Assembly (NCBI GenBank): GCA_031274285.1
Contig: JAISQJ010000117.1
Span: 1-34,970, forward strand
Direction: 5' to 3'
From: Treponema sp.
GTDB lineage: Bacteria > Spirochaetota > Spirochaetia > Treponematales > Breznakiellaceae
DNA: 34,970 bases
Positions 17,434 to 29,194 of the stretch are shown in pieces. The notes beneath the pieces are model-generated. The model ran no database searches, was not told where the DNA came from, and saw only the letters and a program-made list of their open reading frames with translations. The stretch's first letter is position 1, and every line of letters begins with the position of its first letter. Made by a program: the position numbers and the translations under genes.

Positions 17434-17439
17434 TACCCC

Positions 17440-18657
17440 ATGAAGAGGCGAAAATATCCCATCGGGATACAGGATTTTGCCGGTCTCCGTACCGAAGGTT
17501 TTGTGTATGTGGACAAGACCCCCCTTATCCGCCGGCTGGTACAGGAAGGCAGGCCCTATTTTCTAAGCCGTCCCCGGCGTTTCGGCAAGAGCCTCCTGCT
17601 CTCCACCCTTAAAGCCTATTTTGAGGGAAAAAGGGAACTCTTTGAGGAGATTGCCGGGGAGCCGGCCCGGTTTTCCAAGGTAAGCATTTTTAGCGAACTC
17701 AACCAGCTTATTGATATCAGCATGGACCGGAACTACGCATCCCTCTGCGGCATCACCGAGGAGGAGCTGGCGGACTACTTTAGCGCCGACATCAAGGCCC
17801 TGGCGGAGGAGAACGGTATGAGCTTTGACCAGGCCATGGGGGAAACCCGGAAACGCTACAACGGCTACCATTTTGCACAGGAGAGCGAAGGGGTATACAA
17901 CCCCTTCAGCATCCTGAACACCCTGGGGTCAAAACAATTCCGCTATTACTGGTTTGCCACGGGGACCCCCACCTTTCTGGTAAAGGCCCTGACAAAGCTC
18001 AATTTTGATCCGAGGAGCTTTAAGGACCGGATCAGCATAAGCGGGGAGTCCGTTATGGATTACCGCTTTGACAACGGCGATCCCTTCCCCGTCCTCTACC
18101 AGGCCGGCTACCTGACCATAAAGGACTACAACCGGGATACGGGGATATACACCCTGGGTTTCCCCAACGGGGAAGTGGAATACGGTTTTTTGCGGGAACT
18201 GCTCCCCGCCTATACTCCCTGGGTAAACGGAAGCCGGCAGGGCCTCTACATCGGAAACTTCATCCAGGACCTGGACAACCGGGACATAGATTCCCTTATG
18301 AACCGGCTGCGTTCCCTCTTTTCCGGCATACCCTATCCCTTAAACCCTCAGAACGAGTACCACTATCAGACTCTTTTATATTTGGTATTCACCATGATGG
18401 GGGAATTCGCCCAGGCGGAGGCGGCCTCCGCGGCGGGACGCAGCGACATGGTGGTAATACGGAAAGACCGTATCTATGTTTTCGAGTTTAAGCTTGCCGG
18501 CCGGGGTACCGCGGAGGACGCGCTGCGTCAGATCGACGAGAAGGGCTACCTCCTGCCCTATAGTGCGGAGGGCAAGCGGCTTGTCAAGGTGGGAGTCCAG
18601 TTCGACCGGAAGAAGCGTACCATCGGGAAGTGGATCGCGGAAGAGGGTCGGGGGTAA
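17440..18657 (+). CDS. AAA-ATPase-like / PD-(D/E)XK nuclease family protein, internally shortened
   Basis: 405 residues; relatives are usually about 500-560. N-terminal half: YPIGIQDFAGLRTEGFVYVDKT and a Walker A-like SRPRRFGKSLL (about residues 43-53). At about 17650-17676 the sequence jumps from KRELFEEIAGEP to ARFSKVSIFSELNQL. Relatives have about 110-130 residues between these, including the LIDEYDKPL Walker B segment. The C-terminal half is intact: KRYNGYHF, YYWFATGTPTFLVK, YQAGYLTIKDY and a nuclease-like GRSDMVV...VFEFKL (about residues 332-352). The family is multicopy in many anaerobes, with no firmly established role. Without Walker B this copy may not hydrolyse ATP and could be decaying, although the frame is open. 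It sits antisense within the rbfA-truB junction, a sign of insertion. Confidence 0.85.
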   Translation: MKRRKYPIGIQDFAGLRTEGFVYVDKTPLIRRLVQEGRPYFLSRPRRFGKSLLLSTLKAYFEGKRELFEEIAGEPARFSKVSIFSELNQLIDISMDRNYASLCGITEEELADYFSADIKALAEENGMSFDQAMGETRKRYNGYHFAQESEGVYNPFSILNTLGSKQFRYYWFATGTPTFLVKALTKLNFDPRSFKDRISISGESVMDYRFDNGDPFPVLYQAGYLTIKDYNRDTGIYTLGFPNGEVEYGFLRELLPAYTPWVNGSRQGLYIGNFIQDLDNRDIDSLMNRLRSLFSGIPYPLNPQNEYHYQTLLYLVFTMMGEFAQAEAASAAGRSDMVVIRKDRIYVFEFKLAGRGTAEDALRQIDEKGYLLPYSAEGKRLVKVGVQFDRKKRTIGKWIAEEGRG

Positions 18658-18688
18658 TCCCCGGCAGTAGTACTTTAGGCAAAAAACT

Positions 18689-19048
18689 TTAGCCGGTGGA
18701 GTCTTTGGTAAGGCGGTCTATCTTTTGCACCAGATCGAAGCTTTCCTGGATGCCCGTGTCGGGGTGGAAGCGGAGGCGGGGTATCTTGCGGATCCGCATG
18801 AAGGAGGCAAGTTCGGTCTGGATATAGCCGGCGGCGCTTTGGAGCCCCTCGGCGGCTTTGCTGAGGCTGCCGTTCTCCCGGATGTTGGAAACGTAGACAT
18901 CGGCAAAGGACAGGTCACGGGACACCTGAACCCTGGTGATGGAGAGAAAAGGATGGACCCGGGGGTCTTTGATCCGGCCCTCCAGGATAAGGGCGCCGAT
19001 CTTTTCCTGTATCAGGCGCCCCAACCGCTCAATTCTGTATCCGCCCAT
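18689..19048 (-). CDS. rbfA: Ribosome-binding factor A
   Basis: 119 residues, typical size. RbfA binds the immature 30S subunit and helps 16S 5'-end processing and cold adaptation. Family phrases: YRIERLGRLIQEKIGALI, DPRVHPFLSITRVQVSRDLSFADVYVS and KIPRLRFHPDTG. It lies after infB, and its stop converges with that of the inserted ATPase gene across about 31 bases that show no clear terminator. A GGAGG lies about 12 bases before the ATG. Confidence 0.96.
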   Translation of the reverse strand: MGGYRIERLGRLIQEKIGALILEGRIKDPRVHPFLSITRVQVSRDLSFADVYVSNIRENGSLSKAAEGLQSAAGYIQTELASFMRIRKIPRLRFHPDTGIQESFDLVQKIDRLTKDSTG

Positions 19049-19065
19049 GATGTCTACCCGCCTCC

Positions 19066-19094
19066 GGGAATAGATTCCCCGGGAATCTATTCCC
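19066..19094. repeat. Near-perfect palindrome between infB and rbfA
   Basis: GGGAATAGATTCCC (19066-19079), one C, then its exact reverse complement GGGAATCTATTCCC (19081-19094). Each half is itself a small inverted repeat (GGGAAT/ATTCCC). It fills most of the 60-base gap between the infB stop and rbfA start. No T-run follows, so an RNA processing or stabilising hairpin, or a palindromic element, is more likely than a terminator. Confidence 0.75.
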
Positions 19095-19108
19095 CTTAGG
19101 CTAAGCTC

Positions 19109-21733
19109 CTAAAGTTTCCTTGCCACTTCCACGACTTCCAGGATTTCGAGCTGATCGCCTTCTTTGATGTCGTTGAAGTCACTAATGCCGATGCCGCACT
19201 CGTAGCCCGCGGCCACTTCCCGGGCATCGTCTTTGACGCGCTTAAGGCTGGAGATTTTGCCCCGGTGGATCACCGTATCCTCCCGGATGACGTTGACCAG
19301 GCCCGACCTCTTGACCGTGCCGGTAAGGACATAGCAGCCCGCCACGGTTCCCACCTTGGGAACATTGAAGGTCTTCCGCACTTCCACGGTGGCGATCACA
19401 TCTTCCCGGGTATCGGGCTTGAGCATCCCCTCCATGGCCTGCTGGATTTCCTCCACCGCCTTGTAGATCACGTTGTAGCGGCGGATATCCACCTTCTCCT
19501 GATCCGCCAGGGCCTTGGCCTTGGGCACAGGCCGCACGTTAAAGCCGATGATAATGGCGTTGCTGGCTGCGGCCAGGTCCACGTCCCCTTCGTTAATGGC
19601 GCCGGGCAGGGCCTGGATCACGTGGAGCCTGACCTCCGCGGTGGAAAGTTTTTCAAGGCTGGAGCGCAGGGCCTCCGCGGAGCCCTGGACATCGGCCTTG
19701 ATGATGACCTTGAGTTCCTGAATGGCCCCGTCGTTGATGGTTTCCCTCAGATTATCCAGGGTGATCTTCCTGACGTTCTTAGCGTCCTCGAAACGCTTCA
19801 GTTCCTGGCGCTTGCTGGAGAAGCCCCGGGCCACCTTTTCGTCCTCCACCACCTGGAGGGGGTCCCCGGCGTTGGGGATACCCTCGAAGCCCAGGACCTC
19901 CACCGGCATGGAGGGACTGGCCTGTTCCAACTTTTCTCCCTTGTCGTTGAAGAGAGCCCGCACCTTGCCGGGCCAGATCCCCGCCACAAAGGAGTCCCCC
20001 ACCGAAAGGATGCCCTTTTCCACCAGCACGGTGGCCACAATGCCCCGGCCGTGGTCGATTCGGGATTCCAGGACCTTCCCCTCGGCGCTGCGCCGGTAGT
20101 TGGCCTTGAGGTCCAGCATCTCCGCCTGCAGGAGGATCGCGTCGATAAGCTTGTCGATGCCCGTTTTCTGCAGGGCCGACAGTTCCACAAAGATGGTCTG
20201 CCCCCCCCAGTCTTCCGGCATGAGCCCCAGTTCTGAAAGCTGACTCTTGACCCGGTCGGGGTTGGCTTCGGGTTTATCGATCTTGTTCACCGCCACGATG
20301 ATGGGGACGTTTGCCTCCTTGGCGTGGTTGATGGCCTCCACGGTCTGGGGCATGACCCCGTCGTCCGCGGCCACCACCAGGACCACGATGTCCGTTACCT
20401 GGGCGCCCCGGGCCCGCATGCGGGTAAAGGCTTCGTGGCCGGGGGTGTCCAGGAAGGTGATGTTGCCGCGATCGGTACTGACCGTATAGGCGCCGATATG
20501 CTGGGTGATCCCCCCGAATTCCCCGGACACCACATCGGTACTGCGGATGGCGTCCAGGAGCTTCGTCTTGCCGTGATCCACGTGGCCCATGACCGTGACC
20601 ACCGGCGGCCGGCTCTGGAGATCCGCCCCCTCGTCGGAGACGGTTTCGATCTGGGTTTCGTCGTAGAGGCTGATGATCTTTACGTCCGCGCCGTATTCGC
20701 CGGCCAGGATGGTGGCGGTATCCGCATCGATCTGCTGGTTGATGCTGACCATCATCCCCATGCTCATAAGCTTGTGGATCAGGTCCGAGGCTTTAAGGTT
20801 CATCTTCCGGGCAAGCTCGGAGACCGAGATAACCTCCATGATCTCCACGGATTTAGGCACCGGGTTGGTGATATGGGTGATCTTTTTCTTGGTCTGGAGG
20901 AGCTTCTCCTCCATTTCCAGTTCTTTCTCTTTCCGGTTATAGGTCGGCCGCTTTGCCTTAAAGGTCCGCTTGACCGCGGTTTTTCCCTCGGGCAGGGGAC
21001 CGGCGGGGGCACCCGGTCTGCCGGGACCCCCCGGCCGGGGCCCGTTAAAGCCCGGTCGGTTGAAGCCGCCGCCGGGCCGGCCGCCCTGGGGCCCGAAGCC
21101 CGGCCTCCCCGGACCGCCGGGCCGGGGCCCGCTTCCGAAGGGAGGCCGGCCCTGGGGGCCGGGGTGGGGACCCATGGGGCGGCCACCGACTCTGCCGGCG
21201 GCCCCCGCGGGCCGGGCCGCAAACGGAGGAGGCGCGCCGCCGGGGCGCGGCCCCTCGTGGCCCGCGGGACGGCCCACGGGCTTGCCCCCCACCCTGCCGG
21301 CGGCCCCGGCGGGGCGCGGCGTTATGGTGAAGGGAACCCCTTCGCCCCGTTCAGGCTGCCTTTGAACCCTGGGCTCCGACGCGGGATCCCGCCGGGGAGG
21401 CTGCTCCACGGGCCCCCTGCTCCGCGCCGCGGGGGCTTCGGAGGAAAGGCCCTGTACCGGGACCCGGACTTTCTGTTCCTCTCCGGCTTTGGACTCCTGG
21501 CTCTGGGAAACCGGGGCCGCCGGGTGGGTGGCAATGACCACCTTTGGCTGAGGTTTTTTCCCCTGGGGGACTTTTTTCTTTACCACGATGACCTTTCGCG
21601 GAGGCGCTTCCCCTGGGGAAGCCCTGCGTTCAGCTCCCCAGGAGTTAGTCCGGGAAGCCCCGTCCCCTTCGTTCTGGGTACGCTTGATAAGTTCCGCCTT
21701 CGGTTTCTGGGTATTCTCTGTTTCCTCGGCCAT
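19109..21733 (-). CDS. infB: Translation initiation factor IF-2
   Basis: 874 residues. IF-2 is a GTPase that brings fMet-tRNA to the 30S P site. The N-terminal ~265 residues are low-complexity Gly/Pro/Arg sequence (repeats such as RPGGPGRPG), followed by a basic helical stretch and the IF2_N domain ([20 protein letters not shown]). The G domain has G1 GHVDHGKT (about 381-388), G2 [11 protein letters not shown]3 DTPGHEAF, G4 NKID and G5 SAL, then beta-barrel and fMet-tRNA domains to the end. An AAGGTGG site precedes the ATG; nusA ends 23 bases upstream. Confidence 0.98.
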   Translation of the reverse strand: MAEETENTQKPKAELIKRTQNEGDGASRTNSWGAERRASPGEAPPRKVIVVKKKVPQGKKPQPKVVIATHPAAPVSQSQESKAGEEQKVRVPVQGLSSEAPAARSRGPVEQPPRRDPASEPRVQRQPERGEGVPFTITPRPAGAAGRVGGKPVGRPAGHEGPRPGGAPPPFAARPAGAAGRVGGRPMGPHPGPQGRPPFGSGPRPGGPGRPGFGPQGGRPGGGFNRPGFNGPRPGGPGRPGAPAGPLPEGKTAVKRTFKAKRPTYNRKEKELEMEEKLLQTKKKITHITNPVPKSVEIMEVISVSELARKMNLKASDLIHKLMSMGMMVSINQQIDADTATILAGEYGADVKIISLYDETQIETVSDEGADLQSRPPVVTVMGHVDHGKTKLLDAIRSTDVVSGEFGGITQHIGAYTVSTDRGNITFLDTPGHEAFTRMRARGAQVTDIVVLVVAADDGVMPQTVEAINHAKEANVPIIVAVNKIDKPEANPDRVKSQLSELGLMPEDWGGQTIFVELSALQKTGIDKLIDAILLQAEMLDLKANYRRSAEGKVLESRIDHGRGIVATVLVEKGILSVGDSFVAGIWPGKVRALFNDKGEKLEQASPSMPVEVLGFEGIPNAGDPLQVVEDEKVARGFSSKRQELKRFEDAKNVRKITLDNLRETINDGAIQELKVIIKADVQGSAEALRSSLEKLSTAEVRLHVIQALPGAINEGDVDLAAASNAIIIGFNVRPVPKAKALADQEKVDIRRYNVIYKAVEEIQQAMEGMLKPDTREDVIATVEVRKTFNVPKVGTVAGCYVLTGTVKRSGLVNVIREDTVIHRGKISSLKRVKDDAREVAAGYECGIGISDFNDIKEGDQLEILEVVEVARKL

Positions 21734-21756
21734 AATCCACCTTTTACTGATAATTC

Positions 21757-23271
21757 CTACACAGTCCCGCCCGGGTCTGTGTCACTTTGCTCCTCATCTT
21801 CCTCGTACTCAAAACTTAAACCGATGCCGCAGTTGGGGCATACGGTCATATCCACGGTAATCTTGGCGCCGCACTCGGGACATTCGTACTCCTCCGGTCC
21901 TTCCTCCCCTTCTCCCTCGTCGGCTTCCTCTTCCGCCTCCACAGCTTCCGCATCGGGAGATTCCTCATCCTCTTCGATGATCTCCACATTCTCCTCGATG
22001 AGTTTACGGAGGGCTTCTAACTTATCCTGGCCCACTCCCTTGAATTCCTCAAGCTGCTCCGGCGTAAGGGCAAGGAAATCCTCGATAAACTCTACATTAC
22101 CCTCCCCAAGCGCCGCTACCACGTCCTGATCCACCCCCGGCAGTTCGGAGATCCGGGAGAATTCCTCGCTGTACTCCTCGGCATCCCCAAACAGCTCGGA
22201 AACCGCGCGCCGGGATTCCGCGGCGATATCCATCTCCGCAAACTGGGCGTCGGTTTTGACATCGATGTTCCAGTCCACCAGCCGGTTGGCAAGCTGCACA
22301 TTGAGGCCCTGCTTACCGATGGCCAGGGAAAGCTGGGAATCGTTTACCACCGCCAGGGCCTGGTGTTTCCCCTCGTCCAGGATGATCACGTCCCGCACCT
22401 CCGCAGGGGACAGGGCGTTTTTGATAAAGCGCCGGGGGTCCGGGTCGTACTTGAGGATATCGATCTTTTCCCCTTCCAGCTCCCGGATAACCGCCTGAAT
22501 CCGCACCCCCTTAAGGCCCACACAGGCCCCCACGGGGTCTACGTCTTCCCGGTTGGAGTAGACCGCCAGCTTGGTCCGGTAGCCCGGTTTCCTGACAATC
22601 TTGTGAATCTCCACGGTCTTGTCATAGACCTCCGGCACCTCAAGCTCGAATATGGCCCGGACAAAATCCGTATGGGTCCGGGAAAGCACCACCTGAAAGC
22701 CGGAAGCGGTCTTCTTAACCTCCGTAATCAGGGCCTTGATACGGTCATTAACGTGGTAGGTCTCCCTGGGGGACTGAAAACCCGAGGGGAGTATGCCCTC
22801 GATCTTGCCCAGGTCCACGTAGATGGTGCCGTTCCGCTCCCGCTGGTAGTAGCCGATGATGATATCCCCTACCTTTTCCCGGAATTCCGAATAGAGGGTA
22901 TCCTTTTGTATCTCCCGGATCGATTGGTGGGCGGTCTGCTTGGCGCTTTGCACCGCCCCCCGGTCAAAATCCTTGGGGTCCACCTCGATAAGTATCTCGT
23001 CCCCCACCTCTGCCTCGGGATTGAGCTTGCGGGCCTCCTCAATATCAATCTCCGAAACCGGATCGTAGACCCCGTCCACAATCTGCTTTTGGGCGTAGAT
23101 CGACACCTCCCGGTTGTCATCGCTGAACCGGACGATGGCGTTATCGGCATTGCCAAAACGGCGTTTGTAGGCCGCAATGAGGGTGTTCTCTATGGTTTTG
23201 AGGATGAGTTCCTCTGAAATTCCGCGATCCTGACTGATCTGACGAATCGCATCGGACATATCGGTTGCCAC
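21757..23271 (-). CDS. nusA: Transcription termination/antitermination factor NusA with C-terminal zinc ribbon
   Basis: 504 residues. NusA binds RNA polymerase and nascent RNA, promoting pausing and intrinsic termination. N-terminal domain (DAIRQISQDRGISEELILK), S1 (GTIYVDLGKIEGILP, near 150), two KH domains with DPVGACVGLKGVRIQAV and LAIGKQGLNVQLA, then a helix-hairpin-helix-like acidic region (ISELPGVDQDVVAALGEGN). After an acidic linker comes an extra CPEC...CPNC zinc ribbon (Cys464, 467, 478, 481) and an acidic tail, not part of the standard NusA layout. Start chosen: GTG at 23271 with GGAGGT six bases upstream; TTG codons further upstream and the ATG at 23259 have worse spacing. It is the first gene of the reverse-strand block. 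Confidence 0.96.
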   Translation of the reverse strand: MATDMSDAIRQISQDRGISEELILKTIENTLIAAYKRRFGNADNAIVRFSDDNREVSIYAQKQIVDGVYDPVSEIDIEEARKLNPEAEVGDEILIEVDPKDFDRGAVQSAKQTAHQSIREIQKDTLYSEFREKVGDIIIGYYQRERNGTIYVDLGKIEGILPSGFQSPRETYHVNDRIKALITEVKKTASGFQVVLSRTHTDFVRAIFELEVPEVYDKTVEIHKIVRKPGYRTKLAVYSNREDVDPVGACVGLKGVRIQAVIRELEGEKIDILKYDPDPRRFIKNALSPAEVRDVIILDEGKHQALAVVNDSQLSLAIGKQGLNVQLANRLVDWNIDVKTDAQFAEMDIAAESRRAVSELFGDAEEYSEEFSRISELPGVDQDVVAALGEGNVEFIEDFLALTPEQLEEFKGVGQDKLEALRKLIEENVEIIEEDEESPDAEAVEAEEEADEGEGEEGPEEYECPECGAKITVDMTVCPNCGIGLSFEYEEDEEQSDTDPGGTV

Positions 23272-23292
23272 GGCAGTACCTCCCAACAATAA

Positions 23293-23320
23293 AAAAAGGG
23301 CCGTCCGAAACGCCCTTTTT
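23293..23320 (-). terminator. Intrinsic-terminator hairpin in the nusA leader (candidate attenuator)
   Basis: On the minus strand AAAAAGGGC (23320-23312) pairs with GCCCTTTTT (23301-23293) over a 10-base loop that can pair further (GTT/GAC), and the 3' arm runs into a 7-T tract. It lies between the candidate nusA promoter and the nusA ribosome site (GGAGGT, 23283-23278). No plus-strand gene ends here, so termination of + transcripts seems a less likely purpose. Confidence 0.7.
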
Positions 23321-23346
23321 GTTATGCTATCTTACATGTCACGGAT

Positions 23347-23375
23347 ACAATAAGAAGATGGTTTGATTGTGTCAA
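23347..23375 (-). promoter_or_regulatory. Candidate nusA promoter
   Basis: Minus strand: a perfect TTGACA (23375-23370), 17-base spacer, TATTGT (23352-23347). A start near 23340 gives a leader of about 69 bases containing the terminator hairpin. It fits nusA being transcribed independently now that rimP is far away. Confidence 0.6.
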
Positions 23376-23399
23376 TGGGTCTACGCGCGGGTTTTTACA

Positions 23400-23580
23400 T
23401 TTTTTTCGCCAGGGGCCTTGTACAGGGTCAGCGGAGGGCCGAAATCCGCTTCATCCGGCGGGCCTAGCCGGTATTGGCCGGATTCCCGCCCGGTTTGACG
23501 ATTCCCGGCCATTCCGGGGACTGTCCAGGGAGGGTTCGGTGTCCCCGGGACGGGAAAGGCCGACCCGCCGCCCCACGGGA
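23400..23580. other. GC-rich, stem-rich non-coding segment
   Basis: No credible gene is seen in this part of the nusA-GH1 gap. It is much more GC-rich than the sequence on either side and carries inverted repeats: ATCCGGC (23453-23459) with GCCGGAT (23477-23483), and CCGGGGAC (23514-23521) with GTCCCCGG (23541-23548). It may be a structured RNA, a dispersed repeat or the scar of a lost gene; nothing in the sequence decides between these. Confidence 0.4.
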
Positions 23581-23584
23581 CCGG

Positions 23585-26520
<2,936 letters not shown>

Positions 26521-26539
26521 GGAGGAGGAGGAAAATTTT

Positions 26540-28246
26540 ATGAAACACATGAAAACGGTTAAGGCGGCGGGGATTTTAGGGATCGTGTTATTGACGATCG
26601 TAAACCTCTCCGGCTGCGGCAGATCCGGTTCCACGGGGTCGTCCCCCGGGCCGGCGGCATCCGGTTCAAGTACCGCGGCGCCGGCACGATCCGGCAGCCA
26701 AAATGTCAACGGAGCTGTCAATGAACAAAGCTACCCTATCGTAAGCAGTAAGATTACCTTAGACCTTTGGTATCCCATGGCGGGGTCCATGGGGGAGCTT
26801 GCGGACTTCAACGACGCTGAATTTTTTCAATGGTACGAGGAAAAAACAAATATCCATATCAATTTTATCGTTCCCCCGGCGAATTCGGAAAAAGACGCCT
26901 TTAACCTGTTGTTTGCCTCGGGCAATATGCCGGATATGATCTATTCCCAGCCAAATCTCGTCTCCAACGCCCACGCATACCGGGGCGGCGAGGACAAGGC
27001 CATCGAGGACGGCTATTTTATCAACCTGGCGGAATATACGGCCTTTGCGCCGAATTTTATGAGCTGGGTCAACAACGGCCAGGCAAGCGGCCTTTCCAAG
27101 GCGGTCTACAGTGACCGGAAGAATATCTACGGCTTTTGGGGCATTTGGAAACCCATGCAGGACTCGGTCATGCCCGAACTGGGCCTGGCTATCCGCAGGG
27201 ATTTCTTGGAAAGGGTAAACAAAAAGATCCCCACCACCTATGACGAATGGTACGATGTACTCAAGGCCTTCCGGGATCAATTAAAGATTGCCGCCCCCCT
27301 GTACACCAGCAAATTCGGCATTGATGTCTTTGGCGAATTTATGGCCGGCTTCGGTACCGCCCCCTACTTCTACCAGGTTGACGGCACGATAAAATACGGC
27401 CCCCTGGACGATGCCTATAAGGAGTACCTTACCATGCTGCACCAATGGTACAACGAGGGACTTCTGGACAAGGATTTTCCCACCAGGGCCAGTGTGGGCT
27501 ATTCCGCCGACAACGATATGATGCTGAATGACAAGGTCGGCGCGTTGGTAGACTGGGCCACCAGGCTTTCGGAGACCTATACCACCCGGGGAGCCGCTAA
27601 CAGCGACTTTTACCTGGTGGCCGCTCCCCAGCCGAAAAAGGCCGGGGGCCCGGATCCGCACTACCGCAGCGTTACCGGCGACGATCAGCTCCATGACGGC
27701 TGCGTTCAGATTTCCGCCGACGGCAAATATATCGAACAGGCCATCCGCTGGGTAGACGGCTTTTACGCCGAAGACATATACCTGAACGCAAATTACGGCC
27801 TGGAATCCCAAAAGGGCGTGGTTTGGCAGGAAGCCCCCGACGGCCACCGGATCGGTGATTACAACTTCCGTTACGCAAATCCGAACAAGATGTCTTCCGC
27901 CACGGTTTTAGTGAAATATTGGGTGAAAAATCCTCCCCTGCGGGTAGAGGCGGCCCAGATTGAACAGGCCGATGAAAACAAGCAGTCCGCCTACCGTACC
28001 TGGGCAACCTATGATGCGGACTGGGGTATCCCCGGTCGTACCACCATGACGGCAGAGGAATCGACTAAATATTCGTCCATCTACACGGACATTGAAACCT
28101 ATGTCCAGGAGAGTAACGTAAAATTCATCACCGGCAGCATGTCTCTGGATACCTACGATTCGTACCGGGATACCCTGCGGAGGATGGGCATCGGCGATGC
28201 CATTGCCATACGGCAGGCGGCGCTGGACAGGTACCGCAGCCGTTAG
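26540..28246 (+). CDS. Lipoprotein solute-binding protein of a sugar ABC transporter
   Basis: 568 residues. Signal peptide with lipobox LSGC (Cys near residue 28), then a Ser/Gly/Ala-rich linker and a family 1 solute-binding fold of the long LplA/YtcQ type (for example LLFASGNMPDMIYSQPN and VNKKIPTTYDEWYDVLKAF). It is anchored in a membrane facing the periplasm and delivers an oligosaccharide to the two permeases encoded next. Start at 26540 behind a repeated GGAGGAGGAGG site, 19 bases after GH4. The ligand cannot be read from sequence; the neighbours suggest a beta-glucoside or similar plant-derived sugar. Confidence 0.92.
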   Translation: MKHMKTVKAAGILGIVLLTIVNLSGCGRSGSTGSSPGPAASGSSTAAPARSGSQNVNGAVNEQSYPIVSSKITLDLWYPMAGSMGELADFNDAEFFQWYEEKTNIHINFIVPPANSEKDAFNLLFASGNMPDMIYSQPNLVSNAHAYRGGEDKAIEDGYFINLAEYTAFAPNFMSWVNNGQASGLSKAVYSDRKNIYGFWGIWKPMQDSVMPELGLAIRRDFLERVNKKIPTTYDEWYDVLKAFRDQLKIAAPLYTSKFGIDVFGEFMAGFGTAPYFYQVDGTIKYGPLDDAYKEYLTMLHQWYNEGLLDKDFPTRASVGYSADNDMMLNDKVGALVDWATRLSETYTTRGAANSDFYLVAAPQPKKAGGPDPHYRSVTGDDQLHDGCVQISADGKYIEQAIRWVDGFYAEDIYLNANYGLESQKGVVWQEAPDGHRIGDYNFRYANPNKMSSATVLVKYWVKNPPLRVEAAQIEQADENKQSAYRTWATYDADWGIPGRTTMTAEESTKYSSIYTDIETYVQESNVKFITGSMSLDTYDSYRDTLRRMGIGDAIAIRQAALDRYRSR

Positions 28247-28264
28247 CGCCTTGCAGGCGCTTTT
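28245..28264 (+). terminator. Short hairpin after the solute-binding protein gene
   Basis: AGCGCC (28245-28250), loop TTGCA, GGCGCT (28256-28261), then TTT. The stem is short and the T-run weak. Such hairpins between binding-protein and permease genes often give partial termination or protect the upstream mRNA, giving more binding protein than permease. Confidence 0.45.
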
Positions 28265-28278
28265 AAGGAGGTAAAACC

Positions 28279-29184
28279 ATGAAAAAAGGGATTATCAAGG
28301 ACCTGAAACTGAACTACACCGTTTATCTCATGGTTTTACCGGTGGTTGCCTATTTTTTCATCTTTCATTATATGCCCATGGGCGGCGTTCTTATGGCCTT
28401 TCAGGACTTCAGCGTCAGAAGGGGCATATTCGGCAGTCCATGGGTAGGGGCCGAGCATTTTATCCGTTTTTTCAACTCCGTTTATTTTTGGCGCCTGATT
28501 CGGAACACCCTGCTTATCAGTTTTTACGGATTGTTATTTTCCTTTCCCCTGCCAATCGTATTCGCCCTCTGCCTGAACGAAATAAAAAACCGGAAATTTA
28601 AAAAAACCGTACAGACCATATCGTATCTGCCCTATTTTATTTCCATTGTGGTGGTGGTCAGTATCCTTATAGACTTTACCAAGTCCCAGGGAATTCTGAC
28701 CAGGCTGGCGGCTTTATTAGGGGATTCCGGGGGCGCCCTGATTTCACGGCCCGAGTGGTTCCGCGCCTTATACATCGGCTCGAATATGTGGCAGCATCTG
28801 GGGTATAACAGCATTATCTTTATTGCCGCCCTTTCGGGCATCGATCCTGAGCTTTACGAGGCCGCCTGGATCGACGGAGCGGGGAGGTGGAAACAAACTC
28901 TGCACGTTACCCTGCCGGGGATCGCCTCGACCATTGTGATTCTGCTGATCCTTAGGCTTGGGCAGATCATGAGCATAGGGTTTGAAAAAACAATCCTTAT
29001 GTATTCCCCGGCAACTTATGAAACGGCGGATATCATTTCCAGCTATACCTACCGGGTCGGGATAATCGATAACAACTACAGCTATTCCACCGCGGTAAAC
29101 CTGTTTAATTCCGTCATTAACTTTCTTATGCTGATAGGGGCCAATAAAATCAGCCGTAAATTCAGCGAAACCAGCCTTTGGTAA
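28279..29184 (+). CDS. Sugar ABC transporter permease, LplB type
   Basis: 301 residues with six predicted membrane helices, the first in LMVLPVVAYFFIFHY. The cytoplasmic EAA loop EAAWIDGAGRWKQTLHVTLP (from about residue 195) contacts the ATPase. The MPMGGVLMAFQDFSVRRGI start is typical of LplB. AAGGAGG lies upstream of ATG. It pairs with the following permease. No ATPase gene is in the cassette, so a shared MsmX-like ATPase elsewhere is assumed. Confidence 0.93.
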   Translation: MKKGIIKDLKLNYTVYLMVLPVVAYFFIFHYMPMGGVLMAFQDFSVRRGIFGSPWVGAEHFIRFFNSVYFWRLIRNTLLISFYGLLFSFPLPIVFALCLNEIKNRKFKKTVQTISYLPYFISIVVVVSILIDFTKSQGILTRLAALLGDSGGALISRPEWFRALYIGSNMWQHLGYNSIIFIAALSGIDPELYEAAWIDGAGRWKQTLHVTLPGIASTIVILLILRLGQIMSIGFEKTILMYSPATYETADIISSYTYRVGIIDNNYSYSTAVNLFNSVINFLMLIGANKISRKFSETSLW

Positions 29185-29194
29185 GGGAGCGGCA

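Noticed and set aside
17284-17439. 52-codon upstream extension of the ATPase/nuclease gene
   Set aside because: It overlaps the truB start and the candidate promoters; family similarity starts at the ATG at 17440.
20324-22129. 601-codon + strand frame opposite infB and nusA
   Set aside because: GC-rich shadow; the minus strand carries all IF-2 and NusA motifs.
23293-23320. Hairpin as a terminator for a plus-strand gene
   Set aside because: No plus-strand gene ends upstream of it; it lies downstream of a good minus-strand promoter.
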